Below, piece after piece: positions 1-6,704 of a stretch of DNA of 10,163 nucleotides. This stretch comes from Anaerolineae bacterium. Lineage in GTDB: Bacteria; Chloroflexota; Anaerolineae; B4-G1. Under the pieces are notes generated by a model, which worked only from the letters and a program-made list of their open reading frames with translations, was not told the DNA's origin and made no database searches. The translations under genes and the position numbers were made by a program. Where the stretch lies: assembly GCA_030612585.1 (NCBI GenBank), contig JAUWNP010000159.1:1-10163 (forward strand). The letters run 5' to 3'. Each line of letters opens with the position of its first letter. Position 1 is the stretch's first letter.

Positions 1-62
1 GCCACCGGCACCCAGGAATGTAGTCGCACCGTCACGTGGAAGGCTGGGCTTCCCTGTTCCAT
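1..62 (-). CDS. 5' end of an unidentified gene (partial, runs off the left edge)
   Basis: An ATG (complement of 60-62) opens a frame that stays open to the window edge for about 20 residues, beginning MEQGSPAFHVTVRLHSW. An AGGTAGAG stretch lies just before the ATG and could be its ribosome binding site. The start is 19 nt past the methyltransferase stop, so the two may be co-transcribed. The HVTVRLHSW segment faintly recalls the first beta strand of MoaD/ThiS-type beta-grasp sulfur carriers, but 20 residues cannot establish this. I do not recognise the gene; an open frame this short could be chance. Confidence 0.35.
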   Translation of the reverse strand, partial: MEQGSPAFHVTVRLHSWVPV

Positions 63-81
63 AACTCTACCTGCTTGACGT

Positions 82-864
82 TCAACGGTGTTTTCTGTCG
101 AAGACAGCGAACAGACTCAGGTCTCCCTCACGACCACCAGCGCGGAAGGTCTCGCGCACACAGAAACCGCTCTCCGCGGCCAGGCGCTCCACCTCCACCT
201 CGTCCACCAAGTGACAGTAGCGCAGCCCACGGCCCTCCCGCTTCCAGTCGAGCAGATAGTCGCCCGGCTCCAGCGACTCCTCCGCGATGGACACCTCGGT
301 CCAATCCACGATCTTGCGCCGCATGCGCTGGCTCCCAAGGAACTGCCAGGTGGAGAGAATCAGGCAGCCGCCGGGTTTCAGCAGGCTGGCGATGTCATGC
401 AACACCCGCACGCGTAGATCGAAGCCGGGGATGTGATGAAGGACAGCCAGCGCGACAGCGCAGTCAAAGCGTGTCTTGAGCGATCCTTCGACAGGCTCAG
501 GATGAGATGTCGAAGGAGGCGCGCCTGGGAGCACCCCACCCCAACCAGGCCGCGCGACGTCGGCGACACGGAACTCTGCCGCGATGGTCGTGAGTTGATC
601 GGCCTGGGCGCGGGCCAGTTCGACCAGTTCCGGCACCGCGTCCACGCCCAGGTAGGTCGCGCCCGGTCGCTCCCGATCGAGCAGGAGCGCCAACCGCCCG
701 TTGCCACAGCCCACATCGAGCACGCTTGCGCGCTGCGGGATATGGGGTAGAATGCATATCAGGGCCGGGTCAGACATTGGCCGGCTATTGGCGAAGGGCC
801 GGGCGAAGGTGGCGTAGAACGCGCGGTTTAGCGCAAGTAACCTCTCAGTGATCTCCTCGTGCAT
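82..864 (-). CDS. Class I SAM-dependent methyltransferase with an in-frame repeat insertion
   Basis: 260 aa. The Rossmann-type SAM fold is shown by motif I, VLDVGCGNG (residues 48-56), an acidic residue at the end of strand 2 (YLGVDAV, D75), a motif IV region FDCAVALAVLHHIP (133-146) and a post-motif segment LLKPGGCLILSTW. It resembles the Methyltransf_11/25 group; the substrate cannot be read from sequence. In tRNA U34 biology, small methyltransferases (Trm9/KIAA1456 type) complete the Elp3 product, and the LLKPGG...S.W pattern plus 'DYLLDWK...' and 'RYCHLVDEVEVERL' near the C-terminus recall that family. Together with divergent elp3 next door this makes a Trm9-like wobble-uridine methyltransferase a reasonable inference, not a proof. 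Residues 117-128 (PSTSHPEPVEGS) are encoded by a palindromic repeat lying between the Rossmann core elements. The ATG at 864 directly follows a good promoter, suggesting a leaderless transcript. Confidence 0.9.
   Translation of the reverse strand: MHEEITERLLALNRAFYATFARPFANSRPMSDPALICILPHIPQRASVLDVGCGNGRLALLLDRERPGATYLGVDAVPELVELARAQADQLTTIAAEFRVADVARPGWGGVLPGAPPSTSHPEPVEGSLKTRFDCAVALAVLHHIPGFDLRVRVLHDIASLLKPGGCLILSTWQFLGSQRMRRKIVDWTEVSIAEESLEPGDYLLDWKREGRGLRYCHLVDEVEVERLAAESGFCVRETFRAGGREGDLSLFAVFDRKHR
484..517. repeat. REP-like palindromic repeat inside the methyltransferase gene
   Basis: Perfect 10-bp inverted arms TCCTTCGACA (484-493) and TGTCGAAGGA (508-517) flank a 14-nt loop that contains GGCTCAGGATGA. 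The core CTTCGACAGGCTCAGGATGA matches, from memory, a dispersed repeat often seen in Chloroflexi and other environmental bacteria, translated as HPEPVEG. Here it is read in frame without a stop as residues about 116-127 of the methyltransferase, in a loop between the SAM-binding core and motif IV. Confidence 0.8.
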
Positions 865-870
865 GAGGAA

Positions 871-899
871 ATTATAACCGAGTGAGGCGTAAGAGGCAA
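871..899 (-). promoter_or_regulatory. Sigma-70-type promoter of the methyltransferase, leaderless
   Basis: On the minus strand a -35-like TTGCCT (complement of 894-899) and a perfect -10 TATAAT (complement of 871-876) are separated by exactly 17 bp. Counting about seven bases past the -10 puts the transcription start at or beside the A of the ATG at 864, and no Shine-Dalgarno sequence is visible. This suggests a leaderless mRNA. The AT-rich ATTATAAC core is nearly symmetric and may also serve elp3 on the other strand (TATAAC, 873-878), but I see no good -35 in that direction. Confidence 0.6.
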
Positions 900-910
900 C
901 TGGGGGACGA

Positions 911-2533
911 GTGAACCGACAGAGTGCAAGGGCATGGCGGGCAGTACATCAAGCACCGTTCGACCTGGAGCGGTACGGGGACTTGCTCGTCGCCATCCTG
1001 GATGAAGTGCAGGTCGCCCCAGAACTGCCAGAGAAGCGCCTGGCACGCATCCTGCGCCAGCACCCATTGCCCGACGGTAACATCCTCTCCAAGGGCCAAC
1101 TTCTCAAAGGCTACACTCAATTGTGCGCGCAGGACGGGCAATCGCCAGATCCCGCGCTGGTGCACCGTCTGCGGGTCAAGCCCACACGCACCATCTCCGG
1201 CGTGGCCCCGGTGACGGTGCTGACCGAGCCCTTCCCCTGCCCCGGTAAATGTATCTTCTGCCCAGAGATTGAACGGATGCCCAAGAGTTACCTGCCCGAT
1301 GAGCCCGGCGCGATGCGGGCCGCTGCCCACGATTTCGACCCCTACACCCAGACCGGTAGCCGCGTCGCCGCGTTGAGCGAGATCGGGCACAGCGTGGACA
1401 AGATCGAGTTACTCATCCTGGGCGGAACGTGGTCGTGCTATCCGGAGACGTACCAGGAGTGGTTCGTGCGCCGCTGCCTGGACGCGCTGAATGAGACCGA
1501 GGCGCACACGCTGGAAGAGGCACAGCAACTCAACGAAAGCGCCCTCCACCGCAACGTCGGACTGGTGGTGGAGACGCGGCCTGACTACATCACGCCGGAG
1601 GAGGTGCGCCACCTGCGCTGGCTGGGTGTGACGAAGGTACAACTGGGCGTGCAGAGCCTGGACGACGCCATCCTGGCCCGCAACCAACGCGGACACACCG
1701 TCGCTGCCACGCACCGCGCGATGCGGTTGCTGAGGCTGGCGGGCTTTAAGATCGCCGTCCACTGGATGCCCAACCTGCTGGGGGCCACGCCGGAAGGCGA
1801 CCTGGCCGACTTCCGCCGCTTGTGGGACGACCCTGCGCTGCGGCCCGACGAACTTAAGATCTATCCCACAGCACTCCTGCCGAATACGGAACTGTACGAG
1901 CACTGGCAGCGGGGAGAATACAAGCCTTACGACGAAGAGACACTGGTGGCGCTGCTGACGCGCTGCAAGAGACTCATCCCGCCCTACTGCCGCGTCAACC
2001 GGCTGATGCGCGACATCCCCGCTCCCAACATCGTGGCCGGTGTGAAAAAGTCGAACCTGCGCCAGATCGTGCAGCGCCGCATGGCACAGGAAGGGCTGAC
2101 CTGCCGCTGTATCCGCTGCCGCGAAGTACGGGGGCAGGCGGTAGACGTAGACGCGCTCAGGCTGGAGTATCTGGACTACGAGACCGACGATACCCGCGAG
2201 TGCTTCCTGAGTTACGTGACGCCCGAAGGCAACCTGGCTGGATTCTTGCGCCTTTCGCTGCCTGGGGCTGAGTCAACCATCGCAGAACTGGCCGGCTGCG
2301 CAGTGGTGCGCGAGTTGCACGTCTACGGCCCGGCGCTGAAACTGGGGGCCAGGCGGGAAGGAACGGCACAGCACGCCGGGATGGGCACGCATCTGCTCGA
2401 CGAGGCCCGGCACATCGCCCACCAGGAGAGATTCAGCCGCCTGGCAGTCATCGCAGCGGTCGGCACGCGGCCTTACTACCGGGAGCGGGGATTCGAGCAA
2501 GGCGAACTGTACGTAGTCGGCGAGGTGGGCTAA
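911..2533 (+). CDS. elp3: Elp3-family tRNA uridine-34 modification enzyme (radical SAM + GNAT)
   Basis: 540 aa, normal for Elp3. The family uses acetyl-CoA and SAM radical chemistry to place the cm5 side chain on wobble U34 of tRNA; bacteria have Elp3 alone, without the other Elongator subunits. An N-terminal tRNA-binding region (1-90) leads to the radical SAM core, whose [4Fe-4S] ligands are C110, C114 and C117 in PCPGKCIFCP, followed by the family's MPKSYLPDEPGA. Family signatures GGTWSCYP, VVETRPDYI and VQLGVQS follow. A cysteine-rich linker CRCIRCRE (C398, C400, C403) matches the conserved Elp3 linker. The C-terminal acetyltransferase domain has RELHVYG, an acetyl-CoA loop around QHAGMGTHLL, and VGTRPYYRERGFE with the usual tyrosines. 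The GTG start at 911 is preceded by GGGGGA; no in-frame ATG lies near it. Cytoplasmic. It is the only complete plus-strand gene here and ends at its own terminator. Confidence 0.95.
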   Translation: MNRQSARAWRAVHQAPFDLERYGDLLVAILDEVQVAPELPEKRLARILRQHPLPDGNILSKGQLLKGYTQLCAQDGQSPDPALVHRLRVKPTRTISGVAPVTVLTEPFPCPGKCIFCPEIERMPKSYLPDEPGAMRAAAHDFDPYTQTGSRVAALSEIGHSVDKIELLILGGTWSCYPETYQEWFVRRCLDALNETEAHTLEEAQQLNESALHRNVGLVVETRPDYITPEEVRHLRWLGVTKVQLGVQSLDDAILARNQRGHTVAATHRAMRLLRLAGFKIAVHWMPNLLGATPEGDLADFRRLWDDPALRPDELKIYPTALLPNTELYEHWQRGEYKPYDEETLVALLTRCKRLIPPYCRVNRLMRDIPAPNIVAGVKKSNLRQIVQRRMAQEGLTCRCIRCREVRGQAVDVDALRLEYLDYETDDTRECFLSYVTPEGNLAGFLRLSLPGAESTIAELAGCAVVRELHVYGPALKLGARREGTAQHAGMGTHLLDEARHIAHQERFSRLAVIAAVGTRPYYRERGFEQGELYVVGEVG

Positions 2534-2594
2534 AGAGCAGCGGCGCACACAACTTCTGCCCGGCGCGAGAAGATGATGCAGGGGACAATGGAGA

Positions 2595-2629
2595 AGCCTG
2601 CCCCAGACAGAGGTGGCAGGCTCGTTTTT
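2595..2629 (+). terminator. Rho-independent terminator of elp3
   Basis: AGCCTGCC (2595-2602) pairs perfectly with GGCAGGCT (2615-2622) over 8 bp with a 12-nt loop, followed by CG and five T (2625-2629). It sits 61 bp past the elp3 stop between convergent genes. Read the other way, towards greA transcripts, the same stem is followed only by TTCTCC, so it would act weakly at best. Confidence 0.8.
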
Positions 2630-2655
2630 CGGCGTGGAGCGTGTCAAACGCGCCA

Positions 2656-3129
2656 TCACTGGATCGCAGTGATCCGAAAGACTATCTCCCCTCCTGGGGC
2701 CTCCACGGTAACCGCGTCCTCCACCTGACGTCCCATCAGCGCCCGGCCCAATGGCGACTCGTTGGATACTTTGCCGTTGGCTGGGTCGGCTTCGGCCGGA
2801 CCGATGATGTGGAAAACTTCTGACTCCTCCACCCCTTCCTCGACGACGGTGACACGACTGCCCAGGGCGACCTCGTCCGTGGGGCCATTCTCCTGGATGA
2901 TCACCGCGCGGCGCAGCATCGCTTCTATCTGTTGGACACGTCCTTCCAGAAAGCCCTGTTCTTCCTTGGCAGTGATATAGTCGGCATTCTCGGAAAGGTC
3001 TCCCTGCTGGATAGCCCGCCGCAGTCGCTCGGCCAGCGCAGGTCGCTTCACGTTGACCAGGTGATCCAGTTCCCGGCGCAGGTTTTCCACGCCCTCAGCA
3101 GTCAGGTAAACAAGTTTGTATGCGTTCAT
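2656..3129 (-). CDS. greA: Transcript elongation factor GreA
   Basis: 157 aa, normal GreA length (about 158). GreA enters the RNA polymerase secondary channel and stimulates cleavage of backtracked RNA. The N-terminal coiled-coil hairpin (about 1-76) carries the tip signature GDLSENADY with acidic residues D44 and E47, equivalent to the catalytic pair D41/E44 of E. coli. The C-terminal FKBP-like domain (about 80-157) holds the SNESPLGRALMGRQVED signature. ATG start; a GGAGGGGG purine run lies about 10 nt upstream, slightly far. It follows dgkA by 28 nt on the same strand and is the last gene of the block before the convergent elp3 terminator. Confidence 0.97.
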   Translation of the reverse strand: MNAYKLVYLTAEGVENLRRELDHLVNVKRPALAERLRRAIQQGDLSENADYITAKEEQGFLEGRVQQIEAMLRRAVIIQENGPTDEVALGSRVTVVEEGVEESEVFHIIGPAEADPANGKVSNESPLGRALMGRQVEDAVTVEAPGGEIVFRITAIQ

Positions 3130-3157
3130 CCTACGTCGTCCCCCTCCACAGCAGTGC

Positions 3158-3529
3158 TCACTCCCTAAACAACCACGCCCACAGCGGCGGACCCAGCACC
3201 AGCAGTCCGACGATGACGGAGATGATGGACGCCAGGAGCACCGCCCCCGCCGTCACGTCCTTGACCATCTTCGCCAGCGGGTGGTAGCCAGGACTGACCA
3301 GGTCCACCAGTGCCTCCGCCACGGTGTTCAGCATCTCGCTCGCCAGCACAAAGCCGATGGTCAGCGCCAGTACCGCCCACAGGGTAGGCGAGAGGCCAAG
3401 CCAGAGCCCCAGCGCGACAACACCCGCAGCGATAATCAGATGAATGCGCACATTGCGCTGTGTACGCAGGGCGTACCACAGGCCGGAAAAAGCAAAGCGG
3501 AAACTCTCGCGGATATTTCGGCTGCGCAT
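3158..3529 (-). CDS. dgkA: Diacylglycerol/undecaprenol kinase family protein (DgkA)
   Basis: 123 aa integral membrane kinase. In Gram-positive-type relatives it phosphorylates undecaprenol; in E. coli it phosphorylates diacylglycerol. The substrate here is not decided by sequence. Three hydrophobic helices (about 33-49, 51-69, 93-112). The catalytic segment SEMLNTVAEALVD has E65, N68 and E72, aligning with E. coli E69, N72 and E76, then the conserved HPLAKMVKD (H83-D91) and AGAVLL. The amphipathic N-terminus carries TQRNVRIHL, where many relatives have E before RN (here Q24). ATG start 6 nt after the ybeY stop, with no clear Shine-Dalgarno, so translational coupling is likely. The ybeY-dgkA pairing is widespread. 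Confidence 0.93.
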   Translation of the reverse strand: MRSRNIRESFRFAFSGLWYALRTQRNVRIHLIIAAGVVALGLWLGLSPTLWAVLALTIGFVLASEMLNTVAEALVDLVSPGYHPLAKMVKDVTAGAVLLASIISVIVGLLVLGPPLWAWLFRE

Positions 3530-3535
3530 AGTGCA

Positions 3536-4036
3536 TCACGCAAGGGGGGGCGCTTCGACTCCCAGAGTCTGGAGAATCTCGGCCTGTGCGGCCCACATCT
3601 TTGCCCGCTGCTCCTCCATCACGTCGTCGTATCCCAGGAGATGCAGCACACCGTGGACGACCAGCAGTTGCAGTTCCGCCTGGACGGCCTGTCCAGCCTC
3701 GGCAGCCTGATCCCCGGCGCGAGGGAAGGAGATGATAACGTCGCCCAAGTAGCGCGGGAGGCCCGGTGCGCCGACGAACGGTCCCCGCGTCTCGTCGGGG
3801 AAAGCCAATACGTCGGTGGGCTCATCTAGGCCACGGTGACGGCGGTTGAGTTCGCACAATGTCTCGTCGTCGGTCACCACCACGGCCAGTTCGCACAGTT
3901 CCTCCACTCGCTGATGGATCAGGGTCGCCAGAGCAGCCCCATGCAGCGGTTCGGATTGAACCTGCGTCCGGAACCGCTCGTCAATCTGTACTTCTATGGT
4001 ATAGAGAGGTGTCTCTGGTTCGGGTCTCGCCTTCAC
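3536..4036 (-). CDS. ybeY: Endoribonuclease YbeY (16S rRNA maturation), third zinc ligand His replaced by Asp
   Basis: 166 aa, typical length. YbeY is a zinc metallo-RNase needed for 16S rRNA 3' processing and 70S quality control. Seen here: ELNRRHRGLDEPTDVLAFP (family NxxyRgxdxxTDVLSFP), YLGDVIIS, and the metal motif VVHGVLHLLGYDD. The normal motif is H-x3-H-x5-H (HGxLHLxGYDH). Here H128 and H132 are present but the third ligand position is D138 (codon at 3623-3625). Asp can bind zinc, so activity may be kept. Start is GTG, overlapping the upstream PgpH-like gene's stop by four bases (GTGA), the signature of translational coupling. A run of seven C near the 3' end (complement of 3544-3550) could be a sequencing-error site, but it lies after the motifs. 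Confidence 0.95.
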   Translation of the reverse strand: MKARPEPETPLYTIEVQIDERFRTQVQSEPLHGAALATLIHQRVEELCELAVVVTDDETLCELNRRHRGLDEPTDVLAFPDETRGPFVGAPGLPRYLGDVIISFPRAGDQAAEAGQAVQAELQLLVVHGVLHLLGYDDVMEEQRAKMWAAQAEILQTLGVEAPPLA

Positions 4037-6153
4037 GTCTCGGTCACCTTTCCTGGCTCCGGGTATTGGATGCGCGGGTGAAAGACACCTTTCAGCGCAG
4101 AGATGAACGCTTCGCGTGCAGTCGCCAAATCGTGTAAGGTCAAATCACATTCGCCCAGTTGACCATCGGCCACGCGCTCAGCAACGACACGACCGACAAT
4201 TTCTGCCACCTCCTCGGCACTGGCAGGGTGTATGGCACGCACGGTCGCCTCGCAGCCATCTGCCAACATCACCAGAGCGGTCTCCTTGCTCTGTGGCTTG
4301 GGGCCGGGGTAGCGAAATGCGCTCTCGTCAACCAGCGCAGCATCGCCCGCCAGTTGTACAGCCTTACTGTAGAGGAAGCTCGCCCGACTGGTACCGTGGT
4401 GCTCCGGGATGAAGGCACGTATACGACGAGGCAGCCGGTAACGCCGTGCCAGTTCCAATCCATCCTTGACGTGGGTGATGATGATCTCGGCGCTTGTACG
4501 CGGGTCGAGCCGGTCGTGAGGATTCACGCCTTCGACCTGGTTCTCGACGAAGAAGTACGGGCGGGCGATCTTGCCCACATCGTGGTAGTAAGCCCCCACG
4601 CGGGTGAGCATAGCGTCGGCACCGATGCGCTCGGCAGCCTGCTCAGCCAGGTTAACAACCATCAGGCTGTGATGGTACGTACCAGGGGCCTCGCGCAGCA
4701 GCCGCTGCAGAAGCGGATGGTCAGGACGGCTGAGTTCGACGAGCCGCATCGTAGTGGTGATGTCAAATAGCGGGCCGATAAGGAACAGCCCTCCCAGTGC
4801 CAGGCTGGCCGAGATGCCCCCATTGACGACACCAACCAGGGTCGAGATCAGCAGGTCAGTGGGTTGCGCGATGTCACGTGGCAGCCGAAAGATGATAATG
4901 ACGCCCACGTGCGCCAGGGCAACATAGCCGCCAGCGCGAAAGATCGTGCCGATGCGCTCGACGCGGCCCAGCGTAAGCGCAGCAACTAACCCACCCACGG
5001 CAATGTAGGCTGCCATCTCCAGGGAGTTATCGGCGATGACACCGGCAACGCCGCCGAGGAAGACAGCCGTTGCCACACCAGCGTGCGGCCCTAAGGCCGC
5101 CGCAGCCAGCATCGCCAACGCTGCCGCCGGGGAGAGATAACGTAACACTGCCCCCCCTGGCACCATCAGCCCGATTCCCAGCACGAAGAAGGAGGTGAGA
5201 AGCACCAGCAGAAAGAATTGCCGCCAGTCCCACAGCACGTCGGGCTGAAAGCGTGCCAGGTAAAGACACAACATCAAGGTCTCCAGTACAGCCAGCAGAC
5301 CTGCTCCCACGAAGTCGGCCCACTTCACCTGGGGTTGCCGCAGTCCCAATTGATCTAGCGCCTCTATGCTGAGTGCTGTGACAACGTTTCCCTCTCCCAC
5401 AATGATCTGGTCGGCTTTGAAAGTACGCAGCACAGGCAGCACTTCGTCGCGGGCGCGGGTCTGAGCCTCGCCTGTGGCTGTGGGGTCAAAAAAAGAATTG
5501 GGGACCAGGAAGCATTGCGCGAGCGCTACGCTGACGGCGGTCTCCTCGTCCGAAAGATCGAGACGGACCAGGGCAGGGACACTCTCGAGGGCATCCTTGA
5601 GATACCCCTCGCGAACCTCACGGCGCATCGCCTGGTCAATCACAGCCAGAGGCTCCCATTGGACCCGATCCCAACTCTCGTCAGACAGAGCAAGAAGGTC
5701 GTTGAGGATCTCAGGGGTAAGATCGGCCAATTCGGGCACAGCCAAAATCCAGCCTCGCTGTTGGGCAGGAGAGGCAAGTGTATCGGCACGCACCGATCCC
5801 AGGTAGTCGAGCACCTGGCGGGCGCGGTCTAGTTGTTGGCGGGCCAGTGCGGGGTCGGGAAGGGTATAGACCGGCTCGACTCTGGATGCAGCACGTTCCT
5901 GCTCCTCCGCGCGCAGGATGGCACTCTCGTAAGTCACGTGGCGAGGGGCGCGGATATCCTGGGGAGCGACGTCCCCCTCATCCAGCACCACGCGGCCAGT
6001 GGGCAGCAATGGGAAAACCATCACAACGTATGTAACTGCTGCCAACACTGTTCCCAGCAGGATCAGGCGCAGCCATGCCCACCAACGATGGCCGCCCCAG
6101 CGTGGTGACGATTTTCCTTCGCTGTCTCTGGCGTCGGTTGCGTTCGTACTCAT
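4033..6153 (-). CDS. pgpH: 7TM receptor HD-type phosphohydrolase, PgpH/YqfF family (probable c-di-AMP phosphodiesterase)
   Basis: 706 aa membrane protein with the family's full layout: cytoplasmic N-terminus, TM1 (about 27-49), a large extracytoplasmic 7TMR-HDED domain (about 51-280), seven membrane helices (about 281-465) and a cytoplasmic HD domain (about 485-650). Metal-binding residues are visible in order: H495 in GTYHHSL, H524-D525 in YYHDVGKI, H561 in IIITHVKDG, H585-H586 in PEHHGTS and D632 in MLADG. Characterised relatives such as Listeria PgpH hydrolyse c-di-AMP to pApA; that substrate is transferred by family, and no diadenylate cyclase is in the window to support it. Its position directly before ybeY matches yqfF in Bacillus. 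ATG start without a visible Shine-Dalgarno; it may be expressed by read-through of the hairpin after yqeY. Confidence 0.93.
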   Translation of the reverse strand: MSTNATDARDSEGKSSPRWGGHRWWAWLRLILLGTVLAAVTYVVMVFPLLPTGRVVLDEGDVAPQDIRAPRHVTYESAILRAEEQERAASRVEPVYTLPDPALARQQLDRARQVLDYLGSVRADTLASPAQQRGWILAVPELADLTPEILNDLLALSDESWDRVQWEPLAVIDQAMRREVREGYLKDALESVPALVRLDLSDEETAVSVALAQCFLVPNSFFDPTATGEAQTRARDEVLPVLRTFKADQIIVGEGNVVTALSIEALDQLGLRQPQVKWADFVGAGLLAVLETLMLCLYLARFQPDVLWDWRQFFLLVLLTSFFVLGIGLMVPGGAVLRYLSPAAALAMLAAAALGPHAGVATAVFLGGVAGVIADNSLEMAAYIAVGGLVAALTLGRVERIGTIFRAGGYVALAHVGVIIIFRLPRDIAQPTDLLISTLVGVVNGGISASLALGGLFLIGPLFDITTTMRLVELSRPDHPLLQRLLREAPGTYHHSLMVVNLAEQAAERIGADAMLTRVGAYYHDVGKIARPYFFVENQVEGVNPHDRLDPRTSAEIIITHVKDGLELARRYRLPRRIRAFIPEHHGTSRASFLYSKAVQLAGDAALVDESAFRYPGPKPQSKETALVMLADGCEATVRAIHPASAEEVAEIVGRVVAERVADGQLGECDLTLHDLATAREAFISALKGVFHPRIQYPEPGKVTET

Positions 6154-6163
6154 CAGTCTAAGT

Positions 6164-6193
6164 TGACAAAAGGGAGCACGCGTGGCGCTCCCT
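6164..6193 (-). terminator. Intrinsic terminator/attenuator between yqeY and the PgpH gene
   Basis: On the minus strand AGGGAGC (complement of 6187-6193) pairs perfectly with GCTCCCT (complement of 6171-6177) around a 9-nt loop. The last base of the stem is followed by TTTTGTCAACTT, a short U-rich tail. It lies 36 nt after the yqeY stop and ends a few bases before the PgpH gene start. A competing stem is described under findings. The U-tract is short, so partial termination is likely. Confidence 0.6.
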
Positions 6194-6228
6194 CTTGTCT
6201 ATCAGTGTGACACGTGCTCCAGCGAGCG

Positions 6229-6675
6229 CTAGCCAGACAGCAACTCGCGCACGACTTTGTTCACGACACGGCCATCGGCACGGCCTTTGAGTTTGGACAT
6301 CAGTTGGCGCATCACCGGCCCCATCTGTCCCCCCCCTGTCGCTCCGACCTCTGCGATAACCTGACGGGCTTCATCAGCAATCTCTTCCCGCGAAAGAAGC
6401 CTGGGCAAGTATTCCTCAAGGACTGCCAACTCCGCCTCTTCGACGGCGAGCAGATCAGGGCGACTGGCCTGCTGCAACTCGGCGATGGTGTCACGCCGCT
6501 GGCGGGCCTGCTTTTGCAGCACCGCGGTCACGCCGACATCGTCAAGTTTGCCGCCGTGTTTTACCTCGGCGTTGACAATCGCAGCCAGAGTCATACGGAT
6601 GACTGACTTGCGATGCTCGTCACGGGCACGGAGCGCCTTCTTAAGGTTCTCCTGCAATGTCTGCTTCAGGCCCAT
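6229..6675 (-). CDS. yqeY: GatB/YqeY domain-containing protein
   Basis: 148 aa from the chosen start, normal for YqeY (about 148). YqeY proteins share the C-terminal tRNA-binding tail domain of GatB in the GatCAB amidotransferase; their own function is not firmly established. Seen: MGLKQTLQENLKKALRARDE at the N-terminus, then RKSVIRMTLAAI, an EEAELAVLEEYLPRLLS stretch and the C-terminal GQMGPVMRQLMSKLKGRADG typical of the family. A longer reading from an ATG at 6687 is possible, but the ATG at 6675 has GGAG six bases upstream and gives the usual M-x-LK start. It lies downstream of rpsU, the same pairing as in Bacillus and many other bacteria. Confidence 0.95.
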   Translation of the reverse strand: MGLKQTLQENLKKALRARDEHRKSVIRMTLAAIVNAEVKHGGKLDDVGVTAVLQKQARQRRDTIAELQQASRPDLLAVEEAELAVLEEYLPRLLSREEIADEARQVIAEVGATGGGQMGPVMRQLMSKLKGRADGRVVNKVVRELLSG

Positions 6676-6704
6676 GCGCGTCTCCATTTCCGCAGTCCAT
6701 CGCT

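Noticed and set aside
38..53. Small hairpin GGAAG-6nt-CTTCC near the left edge
   Set aside because: Only 5 bp with no U-tract, and it falls inside the open partial frame; too weak to call a terminator.
36..479. Plus-strand open frame (147 codons) opposite the methyltransferase
   Set aside because: Pro/Arg/Ser-rich low-complexity translation, no ribosome binding site, antisense to a clear gene.
3544..3550. Run of seven G suggesting a frameshift at the ybeY 3' end
   Set aside because: The frame through it ends normally six bases before the dgkA start with all ybeY motifs upstream, so there is no sign of a broken gene.
3116..3829. Long plus-strand open frame (237 codons) opposite dgkA and ybeY
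   Set aside because: It is antisense to two genes with clear family motifs, is rich in Gln, Arg and His as expected from the reverse of GC-rich coding DNA, and has no recognisable domain.
4159..4770. Plus-strand open frame (203 codons) opposite the HD domain
   Set aside because: The minus strand here encodes the conserved metal-binding HD residues, so the plus frame is a shadow.
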